Virus record (IMG/VR): IMGVR_UViG_3300031841_004380 | Coordinates: 1-58,620 of that record | Reading direction: 5' to 3' (one strand) | DNA: 58,620 nucleotides | From: a virus | Shown: piece by piece, positions 1 through 7,877 of the stretch | Position numbering within the stretch: the stretch's first letter is position 1 | Layout: each line of letters starts with the position of its first letter | The notes under the pieces: generated by a model | The model's input: the letters and a program-made list of their open reading frames with translations, nothing else | Databases searched by the model: none | What the model was told of the DNA's origin: nothing | Program-made: the position numbers and the translations under genes

Positions 1-48
1 CTCTTTGTGATAATTGTAGAAAATTTTCAGAGTGAGAGTTTATCGTAA
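1..48 (+). other. 3' end of an upstream reading frame (partial)
   Basis: Two frames run in from the left edge. One ends with TAA at 46-48 and overlaps the next ATG as TAATG, the coupling arrangement common in this window. The other ends with TGA at 33-35 and carries a CDNC pair suggestive of a zinc ribbon. Too little is present to choose between them. Confidence 0.3.
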
Positions 49-215
49 TGAATATTAGGCAGTTTGAACTAATGCAGGAGGTATATGATACCGCCAAACA
101 GATGGTCTATGAACAAATGGATCAGCTAGAATTAGATTGTCAATATATGAGGAACAAGATAATTTATCTAAAAAATTTAATTGCTGCCTACGAAAAAGAG
201 GAAAAAGAAAGATAA
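48..215 (+). CDS. small helical hypothetical protein
   Basis: This frame encodes 55 residues from ATG at 48 to TAA at 213. It overlaps the upstream stop by one base, which suggests translational coupling. The composition is strongly helical and charged, with heptad-like spacing and a Lys/Glu-rich end, so a short coiled coil is likely. I do not recognise the family. It was preferred over a frame starting at 137 because it has start/stop coupling and a normal phage small-protein composition. Confidence 0.6.
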   Translation: MNIRQFELMQEVYDTAKQMVYEQMDQLELDCQYMRNKIIYLKNLIAAYEKEEKER

Positions 216-254
216 GGTGTATTGTTGATTACTTCATCACCGGAGGTATCAACA

Positions 255-449
255 ATGAAGAAAAATATAGACTTCAAAATTCGTTCAGATGGCGACATAA
301 AATCGGTGGAAATCTATCGTCAATACCATAAGGATGACGGTACTTCTGTATGGACATATATTGATAGTGTTCATCCTATGAGTAATATGGAGTTGTATTG
401 GTTAAAGAATTATTTGCAACAATATCTCCAGCAAACAGATTGGGAATAG
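255..449 (+). CDS. hypothetical protein, 64 aa
   Basis: The start at 255 is set by a good GGAGG ribosome-binding site at 242-246, rather than the upstream in-frame TTG at 222. The protein looks like a small alpha/beta fold: a charged beta-rich first half and a C-terminal amphipathic helix with a Leu/Gln-rich run. Its stop codon is followed immediately by the ATG of the next small gene at 450. Function is unknown. Confidence 0.65.
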   Translation: MKKNIDFKIRSDGDIKSVEIYRQYHKDDGTSVWTYIDSVHPMSNMELYWLKNYLQQYLQQTDWE

Positions 450-587
450 ATGGCACAACCATTAAGCAGAGAATTATTATTAAGGCGTGGAAGTTGTTGT
501 GGAGGTAACTGCAAGAACTGTCCGTATATCCCTAAAGGTAAACGTGGAGCAACAAATGTTAAGAAGAAATTTCCTACAGATAGGTAG
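450..587 (+). CDS. DUF5522-like Cys-rich mini-protein
   Basis: A 45-residue protein starts directly after the previous stop codon. Its centre reads RRGSCCGGNCKNCPY, which matches the CCG-x-C-xx-CPY signature that I associate with the DUF5522 family of very small cysteine proteins in bacteria, a likely metal-binding knuckle. The tail is Lys/Arg-rich. The last 32 nt overlap, in another frame, the start of the DUF1501 gene at 556, so the two are probably co-translated. Family assignment is from motif recognition; the biochemical role is unknown. Confidence 0.6.
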   Translation: MAQPLSRELLLRRGSCCGGNCKNCPYIPKGKRGATNVKKKFPTDR

Positions 588-1830
588 CATAGGTGGAATA
601 GGATTAACTTTAGGTAATTACAATATACTAAAGGCACAAGATCAAGTATCAGATAATGCTAAAGCAAAGTCTGTTATCTATATCTATTTACCGGGAGGTT
701 TTGCTGCCCAAGAAACATTTGATCCTAAACCATTAGCACCAGTTGAATATCGTGGGCCTATGAATTCTATACCCACAAAAATTCCCGGTGTTAGATTTAA
801 TGAACACTTAAAAAAGACTGCGGATATTGCAGATAAAATAACTGTAATTAGATCAATGACTCATGGTGAAACTGCCCATGAAAGAGGTGAGCATGATATG
901 CTTACTGGATGGAAACCCTCTGCCGCATTAGTATATCCTAGTATTGGTTCTGTTGTTAGCCATGAACTAGGTGTGCGTAATGATATTCCACCATATATTG
1001 CTATTCCAAAAATACCTAACGAATGGGCTGACGCTGGATATTTAAGCCAAGCATATAATCCATTTAGTATTGGTAGCAGTCCAGAGGATGCAAACTTTAA
1101 AGTGAGAGATTTAACTCTGCCCAATGGTGTTACCAGAGAAAGATTTGAGGATAGAAAACGATTACTCAATATTGTGAACAACAAATTCATACAGAGTAAT
1201 GAGAGTAGTGATAATCTCAGGGCGATGAATTCTTTTTATGATCATTCTTTTTCCATGCTGGACAATAAAAGTTCTACAGAAGCATTTGATCTAAATAAAG
1301 AGAACGATAAGACCAAAGACATTTATGGTAGAAATGCTGCTGGTATGAGAATGTTGCTGGCAAGAAGATTGGTAGAGGCTGGCAGTAGATTTGTGACGTT
1401 AAGTTATGGTGGCTGGGATATGCACCAGAATATTGAAAACGGCATAAAAAATAATGTTCCAGCATTAGATCAAGCATTTGCTGCACTAATTAATGATCTA
1501 GATGATAGAGGTATGTTGGATAGTACATTGGTTATGATAGGTACTGAATTTGGCAGAACTCCTAAGATCAATCCAGATTCAGGCCGAGATCATTGGCCCA
1601 AGGCTTTTAGTATAGTTATGGCTGGCGGTGGAGTTAAAAGAGGAATGGTTTATGGGGAGACTAATGCTATTGCAGATGATATTTTTGATAATCCAGTAAA
1701 ACCAGAGGATTGGGGTGCTACTGTATTTAATTTAGTCGGCATAGATTATGAGAATGTTCTTTATGCTCCCGGTGATAGACCAGTGAAGATTATGGATGGG
1801 GGAAAACCGATTAAGGACATTATTTCTTAA
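556..1830 (+). CDS. DUF1501 family protein with Tat signal
   Basis: This 424-residue protein belongs to the DUF1501 family, related to the alkaline phosphatase/sulfatase fold and greatly expanded in Planctomycetota. Seen directly are a twin-arginine signal at the N-terminus (LRRNFLQ followed by a glycine-rich hydrophobic stretch), GGWDMH at 285-290, EFGRTP at 331-336 and GRDHWP at 343-348, all in the usual order. Length is normal, so it looks intact. The start at 556 is chosen because it begins exactly at the Tat signal and has GGAG 6 nt upstream; the frame is open further 5'. It would be exported folded. Its substrate is unknown, and carriage by a phage is unusual. Confidence 0.88.
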   Translation: MLRRNFLQIGSIGGIGLTLGNYNILKAQDQVSDNAKAKSVIYIYLPGGFAAQETFDPKPLAPVEYRGPMNSIPTKIPGVRFNEHLKKTADIADKITVIRSMTHGETAHERGEHDMLTGWKPSAALVYPSIGSVVSHELGVRNDIPPYIAIPKIPNEWADAGYLSQAYNPFSIGSSPEDANFKVRDLTLPNGVTRERFEDRKRLLNIVNNKFIQSNESSDNLRAMNSFYDHSFSMLDNKSSTEAFDLNKENDKTKDIYGRNAAGMRMLLARRLVEAGSRFVTLSYGGWDMHQNIENGIKNNVPALDQAFAALINDLDDRGMLDSTLVMIGTEFGRTPKINPDSGRDHWPKAFSIVMAGGGVKRGMVYGETNAIADDIFDNPVKPEDWGATVFNLVGIDYENVLYAPGDRPVKIMDGGKPIKDIIS

Positions 1831-1839
1831 AGTTGCCTC

Positions 1840-1868
1840 TTGACTTCAACCGATAAGGGTAGTATAAT
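1840..1868 (+). promoter_or_regulatory. sigma70-like promoter with CCGATA spacer element
   Basis: TTGACT at 1840-1845 and TATAAT at 1863-1868 are separated by 17 nt. CCGATA lies in the spacer at 1850-1855, 13 nt before the -10 box, the same place as in several other promoters in this window. It would drive the HhH gene at 1937. Confidence 0.8.
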
Positions 1869-1936
1869 GGATACACTGACTACCCTTGTGTTGTTCATTT
1901 TGATCTACACTCTACTTTGGCTAACGGACTTTGACC

Positions 1937-2524
1937 ATGACAATGACCTCTGATCTTATTGACCCAAAGAATATCACTCACTATAATCGCACAGATGATG
2001 AGTTGCAAACATTCTGGATATTCTGTATCCTTGTTGCTGGTAAAAATAGCGACACAACCAGCAGGACTGTTAATAAATTATTGGCTACAAGAGGCAATCA
2101 AACTCCATTTGAATTTATCAGAAGTTTTAGAGTGCAAGACTTCCATGATTTTTTGGTGCAAAATAGAGTGGGACAATACGATAGGATTTGCAGAGCATTG
2201 TATGGTTCTACAAGATTAAATCTTAGAACTTGTACCCGTGATGATCTTATGAAGATTCATGGGGTTGGGCCAAAAACTGCAAGATTCTTCTTGTTGCACA
2301 CAAGGGAATTTTGTGACGAAATTGTTCTAGATACTCATATATTAAGATGGATGAGGGAAAAGTGTGGGGTTGATGATGTTCCAAAGAATACTCCACAGAA
2401 CCCAAGGAAATACGCTGGTTGGGCTGGATTATGTAAATATCTTATTGAAATTCATTATCCACGTTTGACACTGGCTCAGGCAGACCTTATGATATGGACA
2501 GAGATGAGCGGAAGATTAGATTAA
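1937..2524 (+). CDS. HhH-GPD-like DNA glycosylase/endonuclease III relative
   Basis: The protein has 195 residues and a helix-hairpin-helix (KIHGVGPKTA, hairpin Gly residues at 109-113) followed by LDTH, whose Asp132 aligns with the catalytic Asp of the endonuclease III superfamily. The lysine of EndoIII-type lyases is not obvious in the hairpin, and no C-terminal Cys cluster for an iron-sulfur site is present. It may be a monofunctional glycosylase or a non-catalytic DNA binder. A promoter ends 68 nt upstream. ATG at 1937 was chosen from a run of starts (TTG 1931, ATG 1937, ATG 1943), so the exact start is uncertain. A second protein of this fold is encoded at 13035. Confidence 0.7.
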   Translation: MTMTSDLIDPKNITHYNRTDDELQTFWIFCILVAGKNSDTTSRTVNKLLATRGNQTPFEFIRSFRVQDFHDFLVQNRVGQYDRICRALYGSTRLNLRTCTRDDLMKIHGVGPKTARFFLLHTREFCDEIVLDTHILRWMREKCGVDDVPKNTPQNPRKYAGWAGLCKYLIEIHYPRLTLAQADLMIWTEMSGRLD

Positions 2525-2682
2525 TGTGGAGAATTTGGTGCAAAGCATTAGGTGAGAAGTCTGGCACAACAGATCGCCAGAGTGATGGTATTGCATTTGT
2601 TCGCACAATACTTGTCTTGCAGGCTATCATTACGAATTTGTTTATTGTTGCAAATATTCTAACGAATTGGTACAAAAACTAA
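2524..2682 (+). CDS. small membrane protein, conserved phage type
   Basis: The ATG overlaps the stop of the HhH gene (TAATG), indicating coupling. The 52-residue product has a polar N-terminus beginning MWRIW, a charged centre, and one hydrophobic helix of about 20 residues near the C-terminus ending in a Lys/Asn tail. From memory, similar MWRIW..ALGEK mini-proteins occur in T4-like marine phages, with no known function. Confidence 0.65.
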   Translation: MWRIWCKALGEKSGTTDRQSDGIAFVRTILVLQAIITNLFIVANILTNWYKN

Positions 2683-2690
2683 AGTTCCTC

Positions 2691-2719
2691 TTGACAGATG
2701 CCGATACATACTGTATAAT
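2691..2719 (+). promoter_or_regulatory. sigma70-like promoter with CCGATA spacer element
   Basis: TTGACA at 2691-2696, CCGATA at 2701-2706 and TATAAT at 2714-2719 with a 17-nt spacer. It precedes the run of small genes starting at 2742. Confidence 0.85.
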
Positions 2720-2741
2720 GGGAAGCATGGAGGAAACACTT

Positions 2742-2960
2742 ATGCGATGTGTTAGTTGTTTGGGTGAGATTGATTTTATGCGGGCTGAATTTATTCAAGA
2801 ATTCGGCAAGGCTCAGGTTTGCCGACATTGTTCTACAGAAAAGCGTAGAGTTGGTTATATGGACTATGGACATAAAACTGCTCCACAATTAGTTATGTGT
2901 AGTGCTAATGCTACAGAGACTAAGCGTATTCTTGATCGTGCAAATAGGAGGGCCAGATAA
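2742..2960 (+). CDS. zinc-ribbon small protein
   Basis: The start at 2742 is set by GGAGGA at 2729-2734 and lies downstream of the promoter; the longer frame from 2667 would begin upstream of the transcript. The 72-residue protein has CVSC near the N-terminus and CRHC about 25 residues later, a treble-clef or zinc-ribbon pattern, then a conserved-looking GYMDYGHKT segment and a basic tail. It is probably a small DNA- or protein-binding factor. It overlaps the next gene as TAATG. Confidence 0.7.
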   Translation: MRCVSCLGEIDFMRAEFIQEFGKAQVCRHCSTEKRRVGYMDYGHKTAPQLVMCSANATETKRILDRANRRAR

Positions 2961-3157
2961 TGCTTGGTAAGTTTACATGGAAAGATTTGTTAAAGTTTTT
3001 ACTTGAACAAAGAGAAAAAGGATTACTACAAGAAGATCACGATGTTTTTATTCGTAATGTAGAAACTGGTGACGAGTATATTTGTGATATAGTAGAACTA
3101 GATGGAAGATTGGTAATTGGTTATAACTCAGGAGAAGAAACTTGGGATCTAAAATGA
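2960..3157 (+). CDS. hypothetical protein, 65 aa
   Basis: It starts inside the stop of the preceding zinc-ribbon gene and itself overlaps the next start as ATGA. The product begins with an amphipathic helix (FTWKDLLKFLLEQ) and continues as an acidic beta-rich domain. I do not recognise it. The tight coupling on both sides supports it as a real member of the operon starting at 2742. Confidence 0.6.
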   Translation: MLGKFTWKDLLKFLLEQREKGLLQEDHDVFIRNVETGDEYICDIVELDGRLVIGYNSGEETWDLK

Positions 3158-3405
3158 AAGATAGATTTGATCTTGAGCAAGAAATACTGCAAGTTAAAAG
3201 TTATGCCGACAATATTCGCATGACAGCAGAAAGAATGATAAATGATGATCATGACGGTAATACCAACATTGATTTTTACTGGAACGCATTGAATGGAATA
3301 GCAGTTTTGCTAGATATGCACAGTGATGTTATGTTTGATACATTGAAACAATGTTTTCAACTTGACTCTTACAAGGACTCTTTAGTGGAGGATAATCATG
3401 GGTAG
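3154..3405 (+). CDS. hypothetical helical protein, 83 aa
   Basis: The start is ATG at 3154, overlapping the previous stop by four bases; an upstream TTG in frame at 3142 is less likely. The product is mostly helical and acidic with several Met and Asp residues. No family is recognised. It overlaps the following gene by 8 nt. Confidence 0.6.
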   Translation: MKDRFDLEQEILQVKSYADNIRMTAERMINDDHDGNTNIDFYWNALNGIAVLLDMHSDVMFDTLKQCFQLDSYKDSLVEDNHG

Positions 3406-3889
3406 TGATATTTATACAGAAAGTGCTGTTGCTATTCGTTTTGATGATTTTCTAGACAGAAAAGAATTAGATAAAAAGTCTACCATAAATGCTATCGTAG
3501 ATGACTTGATAAAGAATAATATTGTGGTCGAAGGTCTGGTTGAAAAACTCCCTCTTAGAAAAGACAAATATCATCTTGCAGCAGGTTTAGTCGATCTTAT
3601 ATCCATGAGCGACGAAGGATACGAAGATGATCGTGAGCGTAACACTAAAATCCTCACAATCTTTTGTGAAAACGTCGGCATTGATCTGGATAATTTACCC
3701 GAATGTAATTTCCGGTCTTTTGAAAGTTCAAGAGAATCTGGATGGGACGTTGAAACAGATGTTCTTTATCTAATGTTTGAGCCTTCTGGTTTATTTGAAA
3801 CCAAGATGACAAAAGAAGGTAAAAAATTTGCGAAGTTTTTAGGCAAGGAAAGTATTGAAGAAACAACTTGGACTGTTCATTCTTACTAA
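3398..3889 (+). CDS. hypothetical protein, 163 aa
   Basis: A strong GGAGG site at 3388-3392 precedes ATG at 3398. The 163-residue acidic protein appears to have an N-terminal helical part and a C-terminal alpha/beta part containing the segment LYLMFEPSGLFETK. No catalytic motif is visible and I do not recognise a family. It sits in the early operon driven from 2691. Confidence 0.65.
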   Translation: MGSDIYTESAVAIRFDDFLDRKELDKKSTINAIVDDLIKNNIVVEGLVEKLPLRKDKYHLAAGLVDLISMSDEGYEDDRERNTKILTIFCENVGIDLDNLPECNFRSFESSRESGWDVETDVLYLMFEPSGLFETKMTKEGKKFAKFLGKESIEETTWTVHSY

Positions 3890-3905
3890 ATAGAAAGAGG
3901 ATAAT

Positions 3906-4103
3906 ATGCAAACTGTTGTAGATTTTACTAGTCAAGTTTTTGCTTTCATTGAAAATACTTATGGTAAAGGTATTATCAAGAAGGTTAAACTTAAAAAGAA
4001 TGGTGATATTGTTGATAGAATTCTGTCAGATTCTCTATCAAAAGAATATGATTCTGAAAGAACAGGAAACAAACTTGTTGCTATGTTGAGGCTTAATCCG
4101 TGA
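3906..4103 (+). CDS. hypothetical protein, 65 aa
   Basis: This short protein follows an AGAGGA ribosome-binding site and overlaps the next gene by GTGA. It is alpha/beta with a basic centre (GIIKKVKLKK). No function can be proposed. Confidence 0.55.
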   Translation: MQTVVDFTSQVFAFIENTYGKGIIKKVKLKKNGDIVDRILSDSLSKEYDSERTGNKLVAMLRLNP

Positions 4104-4354
4104 ACAGAAGAAGAAAACAAGAAATAAAGGAAGCAAAGATAAGAGCTATGCAGCATATGTTTTATATGGATGTATACTATTATCTACAGCTAGAATACAA
4201 GCCTAGAATAGTAAAATTATTCACAGACAGTCCTATCGCTGGTAATCTAGTAGATTTAATCAACGAATATTTCTGGGGAGGTAATACTGTTCAGTTTACC
4301 GCTGGTCAAATTGCTGACTTACTGAGAAGTAAGTATAAAACGGGGTATAAATAA
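4100..4354 (+). CDS. hypothetical protein, 84 aa, GTG start
   Basis: The start is GTG at 4100 overlapping the previous stop (GTGA). The N-terminus is very basic (MNRRRKQEIKEAKIR), followed by tyrosine-rich helices and a short C-terminal helix-turn-helix-like segment (TAGQIADLLRSKY) that could bind DNA. No family is recognised. Confidence 0.6.
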   Translation: MNRRRKQEIKEAKIRAMQHMFYMDVYYYLQLEYKPRIVKLFTDSPIAGNLVDLINEYFWGGNTVQFTAGQIADLLRSKYKTGYK

Positions 4355-4390
4355 TTATTGCTATTTATATCTCTAACCAAGGCAACTATT

Positions 4391-4885
4391 ATGATTATTA
4401 TTACTGTATGCCGCACTTTATTTTATCAGTTTTTACTTGTTGCGATAGGATTATCGGTAGGATTTATTCTTAATGCAGAATATATTGGATGGAAATCTAG
4501 CATTATTGAAAGATCAGTTACCAACATATTCAATCCTACTCAATATGACGAAGATATTTGTAAAAGAGTTAAGAACTGGGGTGCTACAAGAATTTGGGCA
4601 GAATTGGGCAGACCTAGTATGTTTGAAGTATTGGAGGATGCCGTACTGGCAGAAGAATACTATATAGGAAAATTCAAATACACAAATGTTGAAACAGGAG
4701 AAACGGAGGTAAAGATTATTCCACAAAGAGTAAGATGGAAACCTTGGGAATATTATTACACAGACCCTTCACCAACATCAAAAGAAGAACTTTTAGACTA
4801 TCTTGAAAACGGAGACTTAAATAGCAAAGAATCAGACAAAGCGTTTCGATTGTATGATGAACTTAGACAACAGGAGAATAAATGA
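4391..4885 (+). CDS. single-pass membrane protein, 164 aa
   Basis: ATG at 4391, just after an AAGG-type site at 4379-4382, is preferred over the in-frame TTG at 4358 because it places the start at the membrane helix. Residues about 5-30 form one transmembrane segment or uncleaved signal. The rest is a soluble acidic domain with a Trp/Tyr-rich stretch and a helical C-terminus. It overlaps the next gene as ATGATG. Function is unknown; it could be an envelope-facing early protein. Confidence 0.65.
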   Translation: MIIITVCRTLFYQFLLVAIGLSVGFILNAEYIGWKSSIIERSVTNIFNPTQYDEDICKRVKNWGATRIWAELGRPSMFEVLEDAVLAEEYYIGKFKYTNVETGETEVKIIPQRVRWKPWEYYYTDPSPTSKEELLDYLENGDLNSKESDKAFRLYDELRQQENK

Positions 4886-5190
4886 TGAAGATTTTAGGAT
4901 TATTTTTAGCACTAACCCTCGTTCCTGCAACAGTTAGCTATGGAAGTACTTGGGTTCCTCATGTTCCTTATATTAAACCAGTACCAGTAACTCAACCAGT
5001 AGTAGAAGTACCAGTAGTACCATCTGTAACCTATTCTACTTATACCAGACCATTAATGATTATGTATGACTGGGTTCCTTACTCAGTTAATCATCTTGTG
5101 GTAACAGAAAGGCACGGTCTTTTCTGTAGACACAGAACCTATCATTATGAACCAAGAGTAGAATGGGTATATCAACCAGTATGGAAATAG
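4882..5190 (+). CDS. small secreted Pro/Val-rich protein
   Basis: Residues 1 to about 20 form a clear Sec signal peptide (MMKILGLFLALTLVPATVSYG). The mature part is rich in Pro, Val and Tyr (repeats such as PVPVTQPVVEVPVVPSV) and ends in a Tyr/Trp-rich basic domain. Small exported proteins of this composition are common in Planctomycetota, so this may be another host-derived envelope protein. Its target is unknown. Confidence 0.6.
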   Translation: MMKILGLFLALTLVPATVSYGSTWVPHVPYIKPVPVTQPVVEVPVVPSVTYSTYTRPLMIMYDWVPYSVNHLVVTERHGLFCRHRTYHYEPRVEWVYQPVWK

Positions 5191-5390
5191 GACTTGCATC
5201 ACTTGCGATTATTGCTCTGTTGTTTACTATAGGAAGTGGTAGCATGATTATGTCTTTATTTTTCGAGAAAGATGATTCATTGATATACCGACAACCGCAA
5301 ATCGTGCAACCAAAACCAGTAGAACATATAGCTGCTTATTATGAAGAAGATGATCTTTTAGAACTAGATGAAGGACTATTAGATGATTAG
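5163..5390 (+). CDS. small membrane protein, 75 aa
   Basis: The frame overlaps the previous gene by 28 nt. It has one hydrophobic helix (about residues 8-33) followed by an acidic cytoplasmic tail rich in Glu, Asp and Leu. The start may instead be ATG at 5181. It overlaps the next gene by 8 nt. No family is recognised. Confidence 0.55.
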   Translation: MGISTSMEIGLASLAIIALLFTIGSGSMIMSLFFEKDDSLIYRQPQIVQPKPVEHIAAYYEEDDLLELDEGLLDD

Positions 5391-5745
5391 AAAATGGTTT
5401 AGCGTAAAAGAACAAAAACCCGAAGATGGTCAAAAGGTTTATTATTTTTGTGATTTTCTTGGAATATTTAGAGGTGAGTATCATTACCTAAAAAGTAAAT
5501 ACTCTAGTCCACATAAGTTTAGTAGTCATCATGGTATTTTAGATAGTGACGAAGTTTCACATTGGATGCCATATGACCATGCTTTAAAAGATATCATACC
5601 GTTACCTCCAGACTATAAAAAAACACCAATCACTAACACCCAATCTATGCTAAATTCTGGAGAAGAAATATCTATTCCAGAAGATAGTAGACAACTAGAA
5701 TTTACTTATTCAATAACAGGAGAATTAAATGAACAGATTCGCTAG
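5383..5745 (+). CDS. DUF551-like protein
   Basis: The N-terminal 70 residues match the DUF551 pattern: WFSVKEQKPEDGQKVYYF at the start, a central F-x-G-x-YH, and a closing HWMPY. DUF551 is a small beta domain widespread in phages and prophages with no established function. The C-terminal 50 residues are low-complexity and acidic. It overlaps the next start by 17 nt. Confidence 0.7.
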   Translation: MIRKWFSVKEQKPEDGQKVYYFCDFLGIFRGEYHYLKSKYSSPHKFSSHHGILDSDEVSHWMPYDHALKDIIPLPPDYKKTPITNTQSMLNSGEEISIPEDSRQLEFTYSITGELNEQIR

Positions 5746-5959
5746 AGCATTACAAAGCAAATATCAAGCCAGAATAGATGAAGCAATAGCCACAATAGAA
5801 TTATATCTTAATAATGCTGTTGGAGTTGGAGAACATCCAGACATTTTAGATGTGCTTGATAGGTATGTTAGTATACTTGAAACTAATACCAGTAAGCTGC
5901 AAGCATTAAACTCTATTCTTCAACCACCAACTAATAATGAGCCAAAAAGCGGTAACTGA
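5729..5959 (+). CDS. small helical phage protein
   Basis: The 76-residue product is a helical hairpin: a basic first helix, the conserved-looking loop VGVGEHPDILD, and a second helix. Proteins with a VGVGEHPD loop recur in T4-like phages as far as I recall, without a known role. A GGAG site lies just upstream, and the gene overlaps the sulfotransferase start by 23 nt. Confidence 0.65.
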   Translation: MNRFARALQSKYQARIDEAIATIELYLNNAVGVGEHPDILDVLDRYVSILETNTSKLQALNSILQPPTNNEPKSGN

Positions 5960-6755
5960 TTTTTTTATTTTCTGCCCACCTAAATGTGGCACTACTTCTT
6001 TATTTCATATGCTTTCTCAACATCCTGAGTTGAGTCCATGTAATATTAAAGAGCCTCATTTTTTCTCTATAAACTATACTAATGGTTTAGAGTGGTATAA
6101 TAATCTATTTGAAAAAAATGATAAACAAAAATTTGAAGCCAGTACATCGTATTTTAGTAACGAGAGGGCGACAAAAAGACTAAAAAAGAATCTGGATAAA
6201 CAACCCAAACTTATTATTGTACTTAGAAATCCAGTAGAACGGTTTATATCTTTATATAAGCATTTCAGAGCAGTCTATAGAATTGTCAATGATGAGAGTC
6301 TATACGATAATTTTTTATCGTCAATAAGCTGGGCAGAACAATTTGTTGAGAATAACTTCTCTGGACTGGGACTATCTATACAACAGTGGCAAAATAAAGA
6401 GTATGATATAAATGATACACATTTTAAAATGTTTGAAAAGGAGATAAATTGTGGTATGTATTATGAACATATTTGCAACTTATCAGATAATTTAAACTGC
6501 TCTATAATGCTACTTGAATACAGTAAATTCAAGCAAGACAACATTAATACTATCCATACCATAGAAAACTTTTTAGGTATAAGTAATTTTAATGGTTACG
6601 AAAAACTAGAGTATAATCAATCTTCTGATTGGGAACAATTTGTAGATGTTAAATCAGATATCACTAAAGACTTTACTGATAATCTACACGAGCTTTATCG
6701 TTCTTCAAATACTCAGCTAGAAAAATTTCTTAACACAAAACTAAATTGGGACTAA
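5937..6755 (+). CDS. sulfotransferase
   Basis: This 272-residue protein has the two PAPS-binding motifs of the sulfotransferase superfamily: the 5'-phosphosulfate loop PPKCGTTS at 14-21, and the 3'-phosphate motif LRNPVERFIS around 96-105, with Arg97 and Ser105 in the classical R-x7-S spacing. Length and order fit a full-length bacterial-type enzyme moving sulfate from PAPS to a glycan or other acceptor. A second, shorter relative is encoded at 12016. In a phage it could modify a virion glycan or a host surface molecule; the acceptor cannot be read from sequence. Confidence 0.85.
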   Translation: MSQKAVTDFFIFCPPKCGTTSLFHMLSQHPELSPCNIKEPHFFSINYTNGLEWYNNLFEKNDKQKFEASTSYFSNERATKRLKKNLDKQPKLIIVLRNPVERFISLYKHFRAVYRIVNDESLYDNFLSSISWAEQFVENNFSGLGLSIQQWQNKEYDINDTHFKMFEKEINCGMYYEHICNLSDNLNCSIMLLEYSKFKQDNINTIHTIENFLGISNFNGYEKLEYNQSSDWEQFVDVKSDITKDFTDNLHELYRSSNTQLEKFLNTKLNWD

Positions 6756-6763
6756 AGATATGC

Positions 6764-6792
6764 TTGACAACTGCCGATAAATCATGTATAAT
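6764..6792 (+). promoter_or_regulatory. sigma70-like promoter with CCGATA spacer element
   Basis: TTGACA at 6764-6769, CCGATA at 6774-6779 and TATAAT at 6787-6792 with a 17-nt spacer. Only 18 nt separate the -10 box from the uvdE start codon, so the leader is short. Confidence 0.85.
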
Positions 6793-6810
6793 GGCAGACA
6801 GGAGGAAGCT

Positions 6811-7725
6811 ATGCGACTTGGCCTATGCTGTATATCACTCGACTTGCAAGAACTTGACGAACCACTCAAGTTTCAAACAATGACCTACAAACGCTTCTCT
6901 GCACTACCTCGCAGCGAGGCTTTGGATATTCTAGGTTCTCGTATTCTTAACAATATGCAGGTGACTCATGCTACCATTCAGCACTGTGCAAGGAATAATT
7001 ACTGCTATAGGATCAGTAGTGATCTATTTCCTCTTATTACCTATCGTGCTGCTAATATTTCTCTTACTGACTTGCCTCAATACAATCTCATTCAAAAAGA
7101 AATAGAGAATATCAAACAGACTATTGCGGACACAGGTATTCGTATCTCTTGTCATCCAAGTGAATTTAATGTACTTGCATCTCCTAATCAAGATGCAGTA
7201 GATAGAACTATTACAGAACTAAATTTTTACGCAAATTTCCTTGACAGCATAGGTTGTCCAGCCGATTATAATTGTCCGATGAATTTACATATCAATAATC
7301 GGCAAGGAAGCAACGATGAGGTGGTGGCACGATTTATACATAATTTCAATAGACTTAACGATAATTGTCGCAATCGTCTTGTTATTGAGAATGATGATAA
7401 ACTTAATTGCTGGTCTGTGAAACAGCTAGTAGAAGATTTTCACCCCAAGACCAACATACCTATCACATTCGACTATCTGCACCATGCTTGCCATCCAGAC
7501 GGATGGACTGAAGAACAGGCTATTACTGCTTGTTATGAAACATGGCATGGATATCGACCATTGTTTCATTACAGCGAAAATATTCCAGACCATCCTAATC
7601 CTCGTAAACACGCAGATTATGCCGTCAATGACTTTTATACTTACGATCTAGATTTTGATGTTGACATGGAACTAAAAATGAAAGACAAAGCTATTGCTAA
7701 ATTTCTTGGAGAAGTACCAGTATGA
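6811..7725 (+). CDS. uvdE: UV damage endonuclease (UvdE)
   Basis: The 304-residue protein matches UvdE along its length: an N-terminal strand LGLCCISL, the ISCHPSEFNVL segment with metal-binding His and Glu, the LHINNRQG and ENDD segments, the DYLHHACHP segment, and a C-terminal HYSE and H-x-DY. UvdE is a TIM-barrel, metal-dependent enzyme that nicks DNA 5' of UV photoproducts and other lesions. Start 6811 follows AGGAGGA at 6800-6806; the frame is open upstream but would start inside the promoter. It probably protects or repairs phage DNA. Confidence 0.92.
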   Translation: MRLGLCCISLDLQELDEPLKFQTMTYKRFSALPRSEALDILGSRILNNMQVTHATIQHCARNNYCYRISSDLFPLITYRAANISLTDLPQYNLIQKEIENIKQTIADTGIRISCHPSEFNVLASPNQDAVDRTITELNFYANFLDSIGCPADYNCPMNLHINNRQGSNDEVVARFIHNFNRLNDNCRNRLVIENDDKLNCWSVKQLVEDFHPKTNIPITFDYLHHACHPDGWTEEQAITACYETWHGYRPLFHYSENIPDHPNPRKHADYAVNDFYTYDLDFDVDMELKMKDKAIAKFLGEVPV

Positions 7726-7868
7726 GTGGATGGTTAATCGGACTAACTGGTTTGGTGTATTTTTATGTTAGTTTGGAGCAGATGTATAAGGGTAATATTG
7801 GAATGGCAATAGCTTATTTTGGTTATGCTTTCTCAAATATTGGTTTATATTTACTAGCATCAAAATAG
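7722..7868 (+). CDS. small two-helix membrane protein
   Basis: The ATG overlaps the uvdE stop as ATGA. The 48-residue product has two hydrophobic helices joined by a short polar loop (EQMYKGN). Very similar mini membrane proteins occur in T4-like phages from memory. No function is known. Confidence 0.65.
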   Translation: MSGWLIGLTGLVYFYVSLEQMYKGNIGMAIAYFGYAFSNIGLYLLASK

Positions 7869-7877
7869 GAGTGTGCT

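Noticed and set aside
137-331. 64-codon frame on the + strand
   Set aside because: It overlaps the better supported frames at 48-215 and 255-449 and has no ribosome-binding site.
1867-1953. 28-codon hydrophobic peptide frame
   Set aside because: Its ATG lies inside the -10 box of the promoter at 1840, so it would not be on the transcript.
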